Source of the DNA: Tenacibaculum finnmarkense genomovar ulcerans
GTDB lineage: Bacteria > Bacteroidota > Bacteroidia > Flavobacteriales > Flavobacteriaceae
Length of the DNA stretch: 64,000 nt
Direction: 5' to 3'
NCBI RefSeq assembly: GCF_900239495.1
Contig: NZ_OENE01000007.1
Location: 220,766 to 284,765, forward strand
Every line of letters begins with the position of its first letter. Positions within the stretch are counted from its first letter, which is position 1. Below, piece by piece: positions 1-9,006 of this stretch. Made by a program: the position numbers and the translations under genes. The notes beneath the pieces are model-generated. The model saw only the letters and a list, made by a program, of their open reading frames with translations, searched no databases and was not told the DNA's origin.

Positions 1-332
1 TTGATCAAAGCTCAGACCCCGATTTTCAAGCAGGATTTAATACCCCTGAACACAAAATTAAAATACAGTTTGGTAAAACCAATTTATTTAAAAACTTCGG
101 ATTTAATGTAAGTACAAGATGGCAAAATGATTTTTACTGGGAATCATCTTTCTTTGAAGGAGCTGTAGCTGCTAGAACAGTATTAGATGCGCAGGTAAAT
201 TATAAAATTCCTTCTTTAAAATCAGTATTTAAATTAGGAGGTGCTAATTTAACAGGAAAAGAATATTTTAGTGCGCCAGGTATTGGAGCAATAGGTTCTC
301 AATTCTTTATTTCTTGGACAATAAATAACTAA
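1..332 (+). CDS. TonB-dependent receptor, C-terminal fragment
   Basis: The window opens inside a gene; reading from base 3 gives about 109 residues ending at TAA 330-332. The translation alternates polar and hydrophobic residues in beta-strand style (KIQFGKTNLFKNFGFNVSTRW, then FQFFISWTI-like end with terminal aromatic residues), contains NLTGKEYF, a phrase typical of the last strands of TonB-dependent receptors, and ends in a short strand as outer-membrane barrels do. The protein would be an outer-membrane active transporter energised by TonB. The lipoprotein gene follows 4 bases later, so the two are presumably one operon. The substrate cannot be told because plug and most of the barrel lie outside the window. 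Confidence 0.8.
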   Translation, partial: DQSSDPDFQAGFNTPEHKIKIQFGKTNLFKNFGFNVSTRWQNDFYWESSFFEGAVAARTVLDAQVNYKIPSLKSVFKLGGANLTGKEYFSAPGIGAIGSQFFISWTINN

Positions 333-336
333 AAAG

Positions 337-1989
337 ATGAAAAAAATGACATTAAAATATACATGGTTATCGGTAGTTTTTATTGGGTTGGTAGCCTGTG
401 ATGTAAATAATGATTTAGATCCAATTACAGAAAAAATTCAAAAAGAAACCATAATTTCTTTAGAATCAGGTAGTGCTGATTTTTCAAATTATGTAGCAGT
501 AGGCGCATCTTTTACCGCAGGATATACAGATGGAGCAGTCTTTAAAGAAGCACAAAAAAACTCCTTTCCAGCAACCTTAGCATCTAAATTTGCGATGGCA
601 GGTGGCGGTGAATTTACCCAGCCATTAATGAACGATAATTTTGGTGGTTTTACAATTGCTGGAAAAGTTTCAGGCGCACCTAGGTTCTATTTTAATGGAT
701 CAGCACCTGTAGTATTAGCGGCAACACCAACTACCGAAATATCAAATATTAAAGCAGCAGCGTACAATAATATGGGTATTCCTGGTTTAAAAAGTTATCA
801 TTTAGGGGTAAAAGGTTATGGTGCATTAGCGGGGTTACCAAATGCAAATCCATATTTTATAAGAATGGCATCATCGCCAATGGCAAGTGTTTTAGAAGAT
901 GTAATTACACAGAATCCAACCTTCTTTTCGTTATCAGAAATTGGTGGAAATGACCTGTTAAGTTATGCTGTTTCAGGAGGTGTTGGTGTTGATCAAAAAG
1001 GAAATTTAAATCCAGCAACTTATGGTAGTAAAGACATAACAGACCCTACTGTTTTTGCAAGTGTTTTTTCAACAGCTGTAACAGCTCTAACAAGCAATGG
1101 AGCTAAAGGAGTTGTCGCTAATTTACCAGAGGTTACATCACTACCTTATTTTACAACAGTGCCTTATGCTCCTTTAAACCCAGCAGATCCTGCTTTTGGC
1201 GCACAAATACCTACTTTAAACAATGTATTTGGTGCAATTAACGATGTATTTGTTGCTATTGGCGTGCCAGAACGTGCTATTGTATTTGTAGCAGATGCCG
1301 CTAGTCCTGTAGTTATAAAAGATGAAGCTTTAGAAGATAAAACAGCACAAATAATCGGAACATTATTAGCAAGCCCTAGTTTTACTGCTTTTGTAGCTGG
1401 TTTTGGTTTGCCTACCGATGTGAGCACCTTGCAAAAAGTAGCAGGTTTATTAGGAACTTACTACGGGCAGGCAAGACAAGCAACAGCCGATGATTTATTA
1501 GTCTTACCAAGCAGTAGTATTATTGGTAAAGTAAATGCAAATTCAGTGAAATTTTTATTGAGCCAGGGATTACCAGCACAATTAGCAGGAATGTTTTCTG
1601 TAGAAGGAGTTTCGTTACCATTAACTGATAAGTGGGTATTAACTACTAAAGAAATTGAAAAAGTTAAAAGGGCAACCACTGCTTATAACACCTCAATTAA
1701 AAATATTGTAACTCAAAAAGGCTTGGCTTTTGTCGATTTTAACGCAATTTTAAAACAAGCGGCTACTAGTGGTTTATATTTTGATAATTATAACATGACA
1801 ACTAGTTTTGTTACAGGTGGTTTGGTGAGTTTAGATGGCGTTCATTTAACAGCGAGAGGCTATGCTTTAATGGCAAATGAAATGTTAAAGGCAATTGATA
1901 AAACCTACGGATCTAACTTTGAAAGCGCAACAAATGGATTGGCTAAAGCGGCTGATTTTCCAACAGGTTACGCGGCTACTTTAAAGTAA
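337..1989 (+). CDS. SGNH/GDSL-type hydrolase lipoprotein
   Basis: 550 residues. The N-terminus is a lipoprotein signal with a lipobox ending at Cys21 (GLVAC), so the protein is likely lipidated and carried to the outer membrane. GDSL/SGNH hydrolase blocks are visible: VGASFTAGY with the candidate nucleophile Ser58, GGNDLLSYA (block III Asn), and DGVHLTARGYALMANEM near residue 505 (block V Asp and His). These families hydrolyse esters or acyl groups on lipids and glycans; the substrate is unknown. The gene follows the TonB-dependent receptor by 4 bases, suggesting that the lipase/esterase acts at the surface on the transported compound or releases it. ATG at 337 was preferred to the in-frame ATG at 346 because it gives a better basic n-region; both keep the signal. 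Confidence 0.8.
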   Translation: MKKMTLKYTWLSVVFIGLVACDVNNDLDPITEKIQKETIISLESGSADFSNYVAVGASFTAGYTDGAVFKEAQKNSFPATLASKFAMAGGGEFTQPLMNDNFGGFTIAGKVSGAPRFYFNGSAPVVLAATPTTEISNIKAAAYNNMGIPGLKSYHLGVKGYGALAGLPNANPYFIRMASSPMASVLEDVITQNPTFFSLSEIGGNDLLSYAVSGGVGVDQKGNLNPATYGSKDITDPTVFASVFSTAVTALTSNGAKGVVANLPEVTSLPYFTTVPYAPLNPADPAFGAQIPTLNNVFGAINDVFVAIGVPERAIVFVADAASPVVIKDEALEDKTAQIIGTLLASPSFTAFVAGFGLPTDVSTLQKVAGLLGTYYGQARQATADDLLVLPSSSIIGKVNANSVKFLLSQGLPAQLAGMFSVEGVSLPLTDKWVLTTKEIEKVKRATTAYNTSIKNIVTQKGLAFVDFNAILKQAATSGLYFDNYNMTTSFVTGGLVSLDGVHLTARGYALMANEMLKAIDKTYGSNFESATNGLAKAADFPTGYAATLK

Positions 1990-2023
1990 GAAAGTAGTAG
2001 TATTAAAATACTATTTTTAGGAT

Positions 2024-2059
2024 AAAAACGGCTTCATTTTTTTAAATGAAGCCGTTTTT
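2024..2059. terminator. Bidirectional intrinsic terminator
   Basis: A 15-bp perfect stem (AAAAACGGCTTCATT and its complement) surrounds a 6-base loop and is flanked by A and T runs on both sides. It lies between the convergent ends of the SGNH lipoprotein gene and the small membrane-protein gene and can stop transcripts from both directions. Confidence 0.8.
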
Positions 2060-2062
2060 GTT

Positions 2063-2299
2063 TTATTCGTTACTATTGTCAATCCACTCTTTTATTTTGT
2101 TGTCATTGATAATATATTTTTTATACTTATCATCTTTATATCGATAATAAATAAATATAGGCATTAATATAAAAGCCATGTATAAAACGCCAAGCCCCAT
2201 TACAATTTGTGCTATCGGATGCTCGGTATTTAAAAGATAAGCCCCTGTAAACATCCAAAGTAAAAAGATGATGAATAATATTTTTAATGCAGTTTTCAT
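2063..2299 (-). CDS. Small two-helix membrane protein, hypothetical
   Basis: 78 residues with two predicted membrane helices (about residues 5-24 and 30-52, the second MGLGVLYMAFILMPIFIYY), followed by a charged cytoplasmic tail rich in Lys and Asp (YRYKDDKYKKYIINDNK). I do not recognise a named family; small proteins of this kind are common in Flavobacteriaceae. It has terminators on both sides (2024-2059 and 2326-2361), so it is probably transcribed alone. The clean hydropathy pattern and isolated position argue that it is a real gene, but function is unknown. Confidence 0.6.
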   Translation of the reverse strand: MKTALKILFIIFLLWMFTGAYLLNTEHPIAQIVMGLGVLYMAFILMPIFIYYRYKDDKYKKYIINDNKIKEWIDNSNE

Positions 2300-2325
2300 T
2301 ATTTTGATTTTAATAGGACAAAAGT

Positions 2326-2361
2326 AAAAAATCCTACCATGTAAATACAGGTAGGATTTTT
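2326..2361 (-). terminator. Intrinsic terminator of glyQS
   Basis: The stem AAATCCTACC / GGTAGGATTT with a short AT-rich loop lies 25 bases past the glycyl-tRNA synthetase stop codon. On the minus strand it is followed by a T run, so it should end the synthetase transcript. Confidence 0.75.
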
Positions 2362-2385
2362 ATTATTTTGAGTATGGTAAAATAA

Positions 2386-3927
2386 TTACATTTTTTGTAA
2401 CCAATTTTTTACATCAACTTCTTGTTTTATAATATCTCTTAATTCAGAAATTGGAACACGTTTTTGTTCCATTGTATCTCTATGACGAATTGTAACAGCA
2501 TTATCATTTAATGTATCATGATCAACAGTAATACAAAATGGTGTACCATTTGCATCCTGACGACGGTAACGACGTCCTACAGCATCTTTTTCATCATAAG
2601 CCACATTAAAGTCCCACTTTAAATCTTCCATAATTTTACGAGCAACCTCAGGCAAACCATCTTTTTTAACTAGTGGTAAAATAGCCGCTTTTACAGGTGC
2701 TAAAATAGCAGGTAGTTTTAAAACAGTTCTTGAAGTTCCGTTTTCTAAAGCTTCTTCTTGTAAAGAATTTGAAAAAACAGCTAAAAACATTCTGTCTAAT
2801 CCGATAGAAGTTTCTACTACGCAAGGTGTATAACTTTTGTTATCTTCATGATCGAAATATTGTAATTTCTTTCCTGAAAATTCTTCATGCGCTTTTAAAT
2901 CGAAATCTGTACGTGAGTGAATTCCTTCTAATTCTTTAAATCCGAAAGGAAATTTAAATTCAATATCGGCAGCAGCATCAGCATAATGTGCTAATTTTTC
3001 ATGATCGTGAAAACGGTAATTTTCAGCGCCCATACCTAAAGATAAATGCCAGTTTAAACGGGTTTCTTTCCATTTATTGTACCATTCTTTTTGCGTTCCT
3101 GGTTTTACAAAAAATTGTAATTCCATTTGTTCAAACTCACGCATTCTAAAAATAAATTGACGTGCTACAATTTCATTACGAAATGCTTTTCCAGTTTGAG
3201 CAATTCCAAAAGGAATTTTTAATCTTCCTGTTTTCTGTACGTTTAAAAAGTTTACAAAAATACCTTGTGCCGTTTCAGGACGCAGGTATAAATCCATTGC
3301 AGATTCAGCAGAAGCACCTAATTTTGTACCAAACATTAAGTTAAATTGCTTAACATCCGTCCAGTTTTTTGAACCTGTTAAAGGGTCGGCAATTTCTAAT
3401 TCTTCTATCAATAATTTTACATCGGCTAAATCTTCATTTTCTAAAGATTTTCCTAAACGAGATAAAATGGTATTAATTTTTTCTTGATAGCCTAAAACAC
3501 GTCCGTTTGTTGCAACAAACTCTGCTTTGTTAAAAGTCTCTCCAAAGCGTTTTTCGGCTTTTTTAACTTCTTTTTCAATTTTAGTTTCAATTTTAGCACA
3601 GTAATCTTCTACTAAAACATCGGCTCTGTATCGTTTTTTAGAATCTTTATTATCGATTAAAGGATCGGTAAAAGCATCAACATGCCCTGAAGCTTTCCAA
3701 GTGTTTGGATGCATCAAAATTGCCGCATCAATACCGACAATGTTTTCGTGCATTTGCACCATTGCTTTCCACCAATAATCTCTAATGTTTTTCTTTAACT
3801 CAACTCCGTTTTGAGCATAGTCGTAAACCGCACTTAAACCGTCATAGATCTCAGAAGACTGAAATACATAACCATATTCTTTTGCGTGTGATATTACTTT
3901 TTTAAAGTGATCTTCTTGTTTTGCCAT
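2386..3927 (-). CDS. glyQS: Glycyl-tRNA synthetase, alpha2 type
   Basis: 513 residues, the usual length of the single-chain homodimeric glycyl-tRNA synthetase rather than the separate alpha and beta subunits. It charges tRNA-Gly with glycine. Class II core motifs are recognisable: FRNEIVARQFIFRMREFEQME (motif 2, with the Arg and Glu pair), the LRPETAQGIFVNF segment, and ETSIGLDRMFLAV near residue 380 (motif 3), followed by an anticodon-binding domain (residues about 410-513). The N-terminus starts with the family-typical run KVISHAKEYGYVFQSSEIYDG. The gene stands alone, with a terminator downstream. A TAttTTTG-like -7 box is visible about 10-20 bases upstream on the minus strand but is weak. 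Confidence 0.96.
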   Translation of the reverse strand: MAKQEDHFKKVISHAKEYGYVFQSSEIYDGLSAVYDYAQNGVELKKNIRDYWWKAMVQMHENIVGIDAAILMHPNTWKASGHVDAFTDPLIDNKDSKKRYRADVLVEDYCAKIETKIEKEVKKAEKRFGETFNKAEFVATNGRVLGYQEKINTILSRLGKSLENEDLADVKLLIEELEIADPLTGSKNWTDVKQFNLMFGTKLGASAESAMDLYLRPETAQGIFVNFLNVQKTGRLKIPFGIAQTGKAFRNEIVARQFIFRMREFEQMELQFFVKPGTQKEWYNKWKETRLNWHLSLGMGAENYRFHDHEKLAHYADAAADIEFKFPFGFKELEGIHSRTDFDLKAHEEFSGKKLQYFDHEDNKSYTPCVVETSIGLDRMFLAVFSNSLQEEALENGTSRTVLKLPAILAPVKAAILPLVKKDGLPEVARKIMEDLKWDFNVAYDEKDAVGRRYRRQDANGTPFCITVDHDTLNDNAVTIRHRDTMEQKRVPISELRDIIKQEVDVKNWLQKM

Positions 3928-4039
3928 ATTGCAAAAATAAAATAAGGATTTAAACTAATGCTATTCTAAAACGAAAAAGTGACTAATTAAATGACTTTTT
4001 TACTTTTTCGTGGTTTTTTTATCGCTTTTAAAGATAATT

Positions 4040-4939
4040 TTATCTTAAATTAAGAATGGTTGCACCTAAATAAAGCTGATCTATAAAAGTACTAATGGTG
4101 TATTTTCCTTTATTAATATCATCTCTATTGACTAAAATAAGCGATACTAAACTTAATTTGTCATTATTATAATTTACATCAATAGCATCGGTATATTGAA
4201 TATTTGCACCGTTTTTTAAGTTGGTAACTCCTTTTGGGGCAATAACATTATTATTTTGATCTGTAATTTGAATATACACTGTTTTTTTACCAGTATCAGC
4301 CACGGGGTTTTCGAGTAAATCAAAATTGACTCTAAAGGCATCTGTTCTGCTAGATCTTGAGGTTGAGGTTAGTTCTCCATTGCTGCGCTCTTTCATAGCT
4401 ACTGCATTAACGGTATTTATTTTTAGAATGCTACCGGCAGCTACTTTCGTTTGAAGTATTTTTTGTTTTTCTTCTAATTCGTTATTTTTATCGCTTAAAG
4501 AAGTATTTATAGTTTCTTTTTGCGCTAAAATCGTTTTTGTAATTGCGTTTTTTTGAGTCAATGCCTGATTGGCAATACTTAATGAATCTACTTTGATAAA
4601 TAGTTGTTTATTTTCATATTCTAAACGACTTATTTTTTTTCTGTAAATTCGTATTAAACTGTAATTGTCTATCTGTAATATTTTTATCGAATCTCGAAGA
4701 TTGTTCATTTTAACGAGTTCAAGTTGTAGTCTTTTAGAAATACTTTTTTTACGAACCACAACATCGGTATAATCTCTAATCATTTCATCGAGCTCCTTTT
4801 CTAGATCATTTTTATCATTTTTAAAGGCCTCTTGAAGAGTATCATGTTGGCTTTTTTTCTGTAGTGAATAGAGGCTTAAGGATAGTATTGTTATTATTAA
4901 TAAAACAATTATAGCGCTTTTTTTTCTTTCAGTAGTCAT
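4040..4939 (-). CDS. Membrane-anchored coiled-coil protein, paralogue 2
   Basis: 299 residues. One N-terminal membrane helix (about residues 9-25), then a long heptad-rich coiled coil (about 30-170, many Leu/Lys/Glu/Asn), then a compact C-terminal beta domain (about 175-299) containing NTVNAVAMKERSNGEL, FRVNFDLLENP and KKTVYIQITDQNNN. The upstream neighbour has the same length, order and C-terminal signature, so the two are a tandem duplication. Such proteins are sometimes labelled chromosome-partition proteins because of the coiled coil; nothing here supports that. The C-terminal domain is probably periplasmic. The function is unknown; the pair lies directly after a small methyltransferase gene, with 28 bases between the two paralogues, suggesting one operon. 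Confidence 0.75.
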   Translation of the reverse strand: MTTERKKSAIIVLLIITILSLSLYSLQKKSQHDTLQEAFKNDKNDLEKELDEMIRDYTDVVVRKKSISKRLQLELVKMNNLRDSIKILQIDNYSLIRIYRKKISRLEYENKQLFIKVDSLSIANQALTQKNAITKTILAQKETINTSLSDKNNELEEKQKILQTKVAAGSILKINTVNAVAMKERSNGELTSTSRSSRTDAFRVNFDLLENPVADTGKKTVYIQITDQNNNVIAPKGVTNLKNGANIQYTDAIDVNYNNDKLSLVSLILVNRDDINKGKYTISTFIDQLYLGATILNLR

Positions 4940-4967
4940 AATTTACGGGGGGTAATAATGTTTTTTT

Positions 4968-5867
4968 CTATTTAAGCTTGAGGGTTGTTTTTTTTATAAA
5001 AATACCATCAATAAAGACATTTACATGGTAAAAACCTTTGGTTAGGGAGTTTTTATCTACATTAATAAATGAAATTACGGGTAATATTTTTTTATTGTAT
5101 TGTACGGTTAATATGTCATTACAAAATATTTTTTGCTTGTTTGTTAATAAGACTTCTTTAACGGGTGAAATAACCTGATTATTGTAAACAATTTGAATAT
5201 AAATAGGTTTTAAACCAGGTTTAATAATTTTATTTTCTAGTAAATTAAATGTTATTTTAAAAGCTGTTGTTTTGCTAGCCCTATTAGTATGGGTGTATTT
5301 ACCGCTTCGTCTTTTTTTCATTGTCACTACTTTTATTGTAGCTATTTTTAAAACTTGAGCAATGGCAATTTTTTCTTTTAAAAGCTTTTTCTCTTGATCT
5401 AGAGAATTGTTTTTATGTTTTAAGCGATTATTTTGATGTCTTTTTTGAATTAAAACTTCGGTAACGCTATCATTTTTAGTTATTAATTGATTGTTTTTTG
5501 AACTTAAAGAGTCAATGTAAGAAAAAAGTAATTCATTTTGTTTATTTAAAATTAAAATACGTTTTCTGTAAAACCGCAATAAACGATAATTTTCAGCTTT
5601 TAAGTTATGAATAGTATCTTTAAGTTTAATTATTTCATGAAGTTTATTTCTTAAATTTAAAGAAACATCATCCTTTTTATTAAGTGCTTTTTCATATTTT
5701 TTTAAAACAGTATTTAATTCAAATTCTAGGTCTTTTTTTTCGGAATCAAAAGCTATTTTTAATTCTGAATATTCACTTGCATTTTTATACGACAATACAC
5801 CTGTTGTAATTAATAATGCAAGTAGAAAAGCAATAAACCCCGTATTTTTAAATTTTGTTGCAATCAT
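4968..5867 (-). CDS. Membrane-anchored coiled-coil protein, paralogue 1
   Basis: 299 residues with the same architecture as the next gene: one membrane helix (about 9-26, FIAFLLALLITTGVLSY), coiled coil (about 35-170), and C-terminal domain with ATIKVVTMKKRRSGKYTHTN, FKITFNLLENKI and LKPIYIQIVYNN. It is more basic and richer in Lys, Asn and Ile than paralogue 2, so it has diverged. Its ATG abuts the TGA of the methyltransferase gene with no gap, indicating translational coupling. I do not know the function; the conserved RS-R/SG motif followed by NLLEN in both copies may mark the family. Confidence 0.75.
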   Translation of the reverse strand: MIATKFKNTGFIAFLLALLITTGVLSYKNASEYSELKIAFDSEKKDLEFELNTVLKKYEKALNKKDDVSLNLRNKLHEIIKLKDTIHNLKAENYRLLRFYRKRILILNKQNELLFSYIDSLSSKNNQLITKNDSVTEVLIQKRHQNNRLKHKNNSLDQEKKLLKEKIAIAQVLKIATIKVVTMKKRRSGKYTHTNRASKTTAFKITFNLLENKIIKPGLKPIYIQIVYNNQVISPVKEVLLTNKQKIFCNDILTVQYNKKILPVISFINVDKNSLTKGFYHVNVFIDGIFIKKTTLKLK

Positions 5868-6473
5868 TCATCGGTTTTCTGATAAACGATTAGGTTTATC
5901 AGAATCTAATATACTGCTTTTTGTGCAGTTATAAATAAATGCAGGAGGGAAGTTAAGCGATTCAAAACTTAGCTTGATGTTACTTCCAAAAACTTCTTTT
6001 AATTTTTTATAATATGTTAAGCTATACTGATATTGAATAAACAATCCATTATTACTTAAAAGGTTATAACTTTCAACTAAAATACGATGCGATATTTCTT
6101 TTGGAATAATCGTTAACGGTAAGCTAGAAACAATATGATCGGCATTTTTGTAGCCTAATTTTTCAATTTCGATAGCCATTTTTTCGGCAGAAGCTTTTAA
6201 AACAATTAACTGCGGATTTTTTATCTTCTTTAGTTCATCATAAAAGGCATCATTAATTTCAAAGCAAATTAAAATAGCCTCAGGTTTAAGTTTTTTTAAA
6301 ATACTATGTGTTATAGGGCCGTTTCCAGGACCTAATTCTATAATAACATTCGCTTTTGAAAAATCAATTTCCCGAAGCATTTTATTTGCTAAATATTTAG
6401 AACTAGGGGCAACAGTACCAGATGTTTTGTAATTTTTTACAGCTTCTTTAAAGAAATTAAATTTTTTACTCAA
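5868..6473 (-). CDS. Small SAM-dependent methyltransferase, phospholipid/rRNA-methylase-like
   Basis: 201 residues. The Rossmann SAM-binding motif I is clear (VIIELGPGNGPIT, about residues 43-55), with the acidic residue of motif II in ICFEIND and a motif IV-like DHIVSSLPLTIIP. The opening FFKEAVKNYKTSGTVAPSSKYLA is typical of the phospholipid N-methyltransferase/KsgA-related group. The SSLPL in place of the NLPY of true rRNA adenine dimethylases points to a PmtA-like small enzyme rather than KsgA. Substrate is not shown by sequence. It heads an operon with the two coiled-coil membrane proteins (stop and next start abut), consistent with membrane location or lipid substrate. Divergent from comF. 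Confidence 0.78.
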   Translation of the reverse strand: MSKKFNFFKEAVKNYKTSGTVAPSSKYLANKMLREIDFSKANVIIELGPGNGPITHSILKKLKPEAILICFEINDAFYDELKKIKNPQLIVLKASAEKMAIEIEKLGYKNADHIVSSLPLTIIPKEISHRILVESYNLLSNNGLFIQYQYSLTYYKKLKEVFGSNIKLSFESLNFPPAFIYNCTKSSILDSDKPNRLSENR

Positions 6474-6527
6474 AATAATATTTTGTTATGTTTTTTGTAT
6501 ATTTCTGCTCAAATAAGGTTCGTAAAG

Positions 6528-7220
6528 ATGCAAAATTTAAAAGATATATTCTATTTATTTTATCCTAATTTATGTATTAATTGTGCAACTACATTATTAC
6601 AAAGCGAAACTTATTTATGCACTGTGTGTAGTAATAAACTACCCATTATAGAAAATAATCAGTATGTAAATAATAGCTTATTGGCACCTTTTTATGGTAA
6701 AATTTTGGTGAAAAATGTCCGTTCATTCCTGTATTATCAAAAAAAGGGTGTTACTCAAAAAGTAATTCAAGAGTTAAAATATAAAAATCAACCAGAAATA
6801 GGTCGTTTTATAGGTAATTGGTTTGGCGAAAACTTAAAAGAATCAGGTGTTTTTAAAGAGGTCGATTATATAATTCCTGTGCCATTACATCAAACTAAAT
6901 TAAAAAAGAGAGGCTACAATCAGCTTACAGAATTTGGTAAAACCCTAAGTGTTCTTTTAAATGCAACCTATAAACCCGATTTTTTAATAAAAACAACCAT
7001 TGCTAAAACACAAACAACAAAACTTCGTTTTGAACGATTTTATAATATTAAAACAGCTTTTGAATTAACTGATGTTAAGGTCTTTGAAGGCAAGCACGTT
7101 TTATTAATTGACGATGTATTAACCACAGGAGCAACCCTAGTGGCTTGCTGTGAAGAGTTATTAAAAACAAAAAATATAAGCATTAGCATTGCTACGATAG
7201 CTTACACTAAAAAAGAATAA
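6528..7220 (+). CDS. comF: ComF family phosphoribosyltransferase-like protein
   Basis: About 230 residues from the ATG at 6528; an in-frame TTG at 6483 would add 15 non-conserved residues and is rejected. The N-terminus carries a zinc-finger pair CINC and CTVC about 16 residues apart. The C-terminal half is a type I phosphoribosyltransferase fold with the PRPP loop VLLIDDVLTTGATL near residue 200 and the typical IIPVPLHQTKLKKRGYNQ segment. ComF proteins take part in DNA uptake in naturally competent bacteria; outside them the role is poorly known. It is divergent from the methyltransferase gene and followed by a lipoprotein gene 63 bases on. Confidence 0.88.
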   Translation: MQNLKDIFYLFYPNLCINCATTLLQSETYLCTVCSNKLPIIENNQYVNNSLLAPFYGKILVKNVRSFLYYQKKGVTQKVIQELKYKNQPEIGRFIGNWFGENLKESGVFKEVDYIIPVPLHQTKLKKRGYNQLTEFGKTLSVLLNATYKPDFLIKTTIAKTQTTKLRFERFYNIKTAFELTDVKVFEGKHVLLIDDVLTTGATLVACCEELLKTKNISISIATIAYTKKE

Positions 7221-7283
7221 TTTTGTTAGGCTTAATTTACTACTTTTGAAGTTCTATTTTAAGAATATTTAAAGAATTAATTT

Positions 7284-8882
7284 GTGAAAAATAAGTTATT
7301 AATTTTAGTCGTTTTAGCATCTGTAATTATAGTTAGTTGTGCAAGAAAAGGAATGCCAGAAGGCGGTTCTAAAGATGAAGATGCGCCAATTATGATGACG
7401 GCAAAACCGCCTTATAAAACGATTCATTTTGATAAAAAAAATATTAAAATTGAATTTGACGAATATGTAGTTTTAAAAGGATTATCGAAACAATTAGTTG
7501 TTTCTCCTCCTTTAAAATACCCACCAATTATAACACCTCAAGGAACTGCGAGTAAGTATATTAATATTGAAATTTTAGACACTCTAAAAACCAATACAAC
7601 CTATACTTTTAACTTTGGAAATGCAGTACAAGACAATAATGAAAATAATAAACTAGAAAGTTTTAAATACGTTTTTTCTACAGGAAATTATATTGATTCA
7701 TTAAAATTAAAAGGCTCAGTAGCGCCAGCGTTTACACAAAAAAAGCTTAAAAACATCAGCGTTTTATTATATCGTTTAGATAGCACTTATACCGATTCAA
7801 TTATTTACAAACAAAAACCAAATTACCTTAGTAGCACTTTAGATTCTACTAATTTTGAATTCACCAATTTACGCAAAGGAAAATACTTGTTATTAGCCTT
7901 AAAAGAAGCGTCAAGCGATTATATTTTTAATAGCAAAACAGATGAAATAGGGTTTTATAAAGACACAATTTCATTACCAAGAGATACACTTGTTTTAAAC
8001 CCTGTAACACTTTTTAAAGAAGTACAGCCGTATCGATTTAAAAGAGGAAAAGAAGTTTCAAAAGGAAAAATTCAATTTGGATATGAAGGAAAACGTGGAA
8101 ATATGAAAATTGAATTATTATCAAAAGTTCCTGCTTCATTCAAATCATTTTCAGCCTACGAAAAAGACAAAGACACCCTTAATTATTGGTTTACCCCTGT
8201 AAAACAAGATTCGTTAAATTTTATTGTAAGCAATAAAAATAACTTTAAAGACACGGTAACAGTGCGTTTACGTAAAAAACAAATCGATTCTTTGGCTATT
8301 TTATCAGAAGTAAAAAGTGTTTTACCTTTAAAAGATACCTTATTTTTAAGCACTAATAATCCTATTACAATTTTTGATAAATCAAAGTTTTCGTTAGTAG
8401 ATAAAGACACCATTGCAATTCCATTTCAAGTAAAAAAACAACGTATAAACAAGCTCGCTATTTTATTTGAAAAAACACCTTCAACATTTTATAAATTGGC
8501 AGTTTTGCCTAAAGCAATTATCGATGTATATGAAACTAGTAATGATACGTTAAAATATCAATTTAAAACCCTAACCGTTGAAGACTACGGAAGCATTATT
8601 TTAGAGGTAAAAAAACAAACAAAGCACCCTGTAATTATGCAACTTTTAGATAAAGGCGAAGTGGTAAAAACCAGGTATATTAATAGTTCAGGAAAAGTAA
8701 TATTTGATTTATTAGCACCCAAAGAATACACCGTTCGAGCAATTATCGACACCAATAAAAATACTATTTGGGATACAGGAAATTTTTTATCAAAACAACA
8801 ACCCGAAAAAGTTATTTACTTTGAAAAGGCATTTAAATTAAGAGCCAATTGGGAAATGAATGAAGCGTTTGTTGTGGAGTAA
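7284..8882 (+). CDS. Large lipoprotein with Ig-like (Big_5) domain
   Basis: 532 residues from a GTG start. The signal peptide ends in a lipobox at Cys19 (VIIVSC), so it is a probable outer-membrane or surface lipoprotein. After it comes the DEDAPIMMTAKPPYKTIHFDKKNIKIEFDEYV pattern (residues about 30-65) typical of the bacterial Ig-like domain 5 found in Bacteroidota lipoproteins, then several beta-rich segments and a C-terminal DTNKNTIWDTGNF calcium-loop-like stretch near 490. The role is not established; such proteins bind or modify surface structures. A TACTTTTG -7 box is at about 7241-7248 but with a short spacer to the nearest TTTG. Ends at a strong hairpin. Confidence 0.75.
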   Translation: MKNKLLILVVLASVIIVSCARKGMPEGGSKDEDAPIMMTAKPPYKTIHFDKKNIKIEFDEYVVLKGLSKQLVVSPPLKYPPIITPQGTASKYINIEILDTLKTNTTYTFNFGNAVQDNNENNKLESFKYVFSTGNYIDSLKLKGSVAPAFTQKKLKNISVLLYRLDSTYTDSIIYKQKPNYLSSTLDSTNFEFTNLRKGKYLLLALKEASSDYIFNSKTDEIGFYKDTISLPRDTLVLNPVTLFKEVQPYRFKRGKEVSKGKIQFGYEGKRGNMKIELLSKVPASFKSFSAYEKDKDTLNYWFTPVKQDSLNFIVSNKNNFKDTVTVRLRKKQIDSLAILSEVKSVLPLKDTLFLSTNNPITIFDKSKFSLVDKDTIAIPFQVKKQRINKLAILFEKTPSTFYKLAVLPKAIIDVYETSNDTLKYQFKTLTVEDYGSIILEVKKQTKHPVIMQLLDKGEVVKTRYINSSGKVIFDLLAPKEYTVRAIIDTNKNTIWDTGNFLSKQQPEKVIYFEKAFKLRANWEMNEAFVVE

Positions 8883-8900
8883 GTTGGTATAGGGTATAAA

Positions 8901-8930
8901 AAAACCTCAGATAGTATCTGAGGTTGTTTA
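8901..8930 (+). terminator. Intrinsic terminator
   Basis: Stem AACCTCAGAT / ATCTGAGGTT around a 2-3 base loop, followed by a T-rich tract, 20 bases after the lipoprotein stop codon. Confidence 0.8.
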
Positions 8931-9006
8931 TTTTTTTAAAGTGCACCACTAATGCAAATGAATAATGGGACACTGAGCTGCAAAGATACAAAAAAATATA
9001 TAATTA

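Noticed and set aside
4040..5867. Chromosome-partition (ParA) annotation for the tandem coiled-coil proteins
   Set aside because: No Walker motif; coiled coil alone does not support it.
6483..6527. Upstream TTG extension of comF
   Set aside because: Adds 15 residues unlike ComF before a good ATG at 6528 followed by the zinc-finger start.
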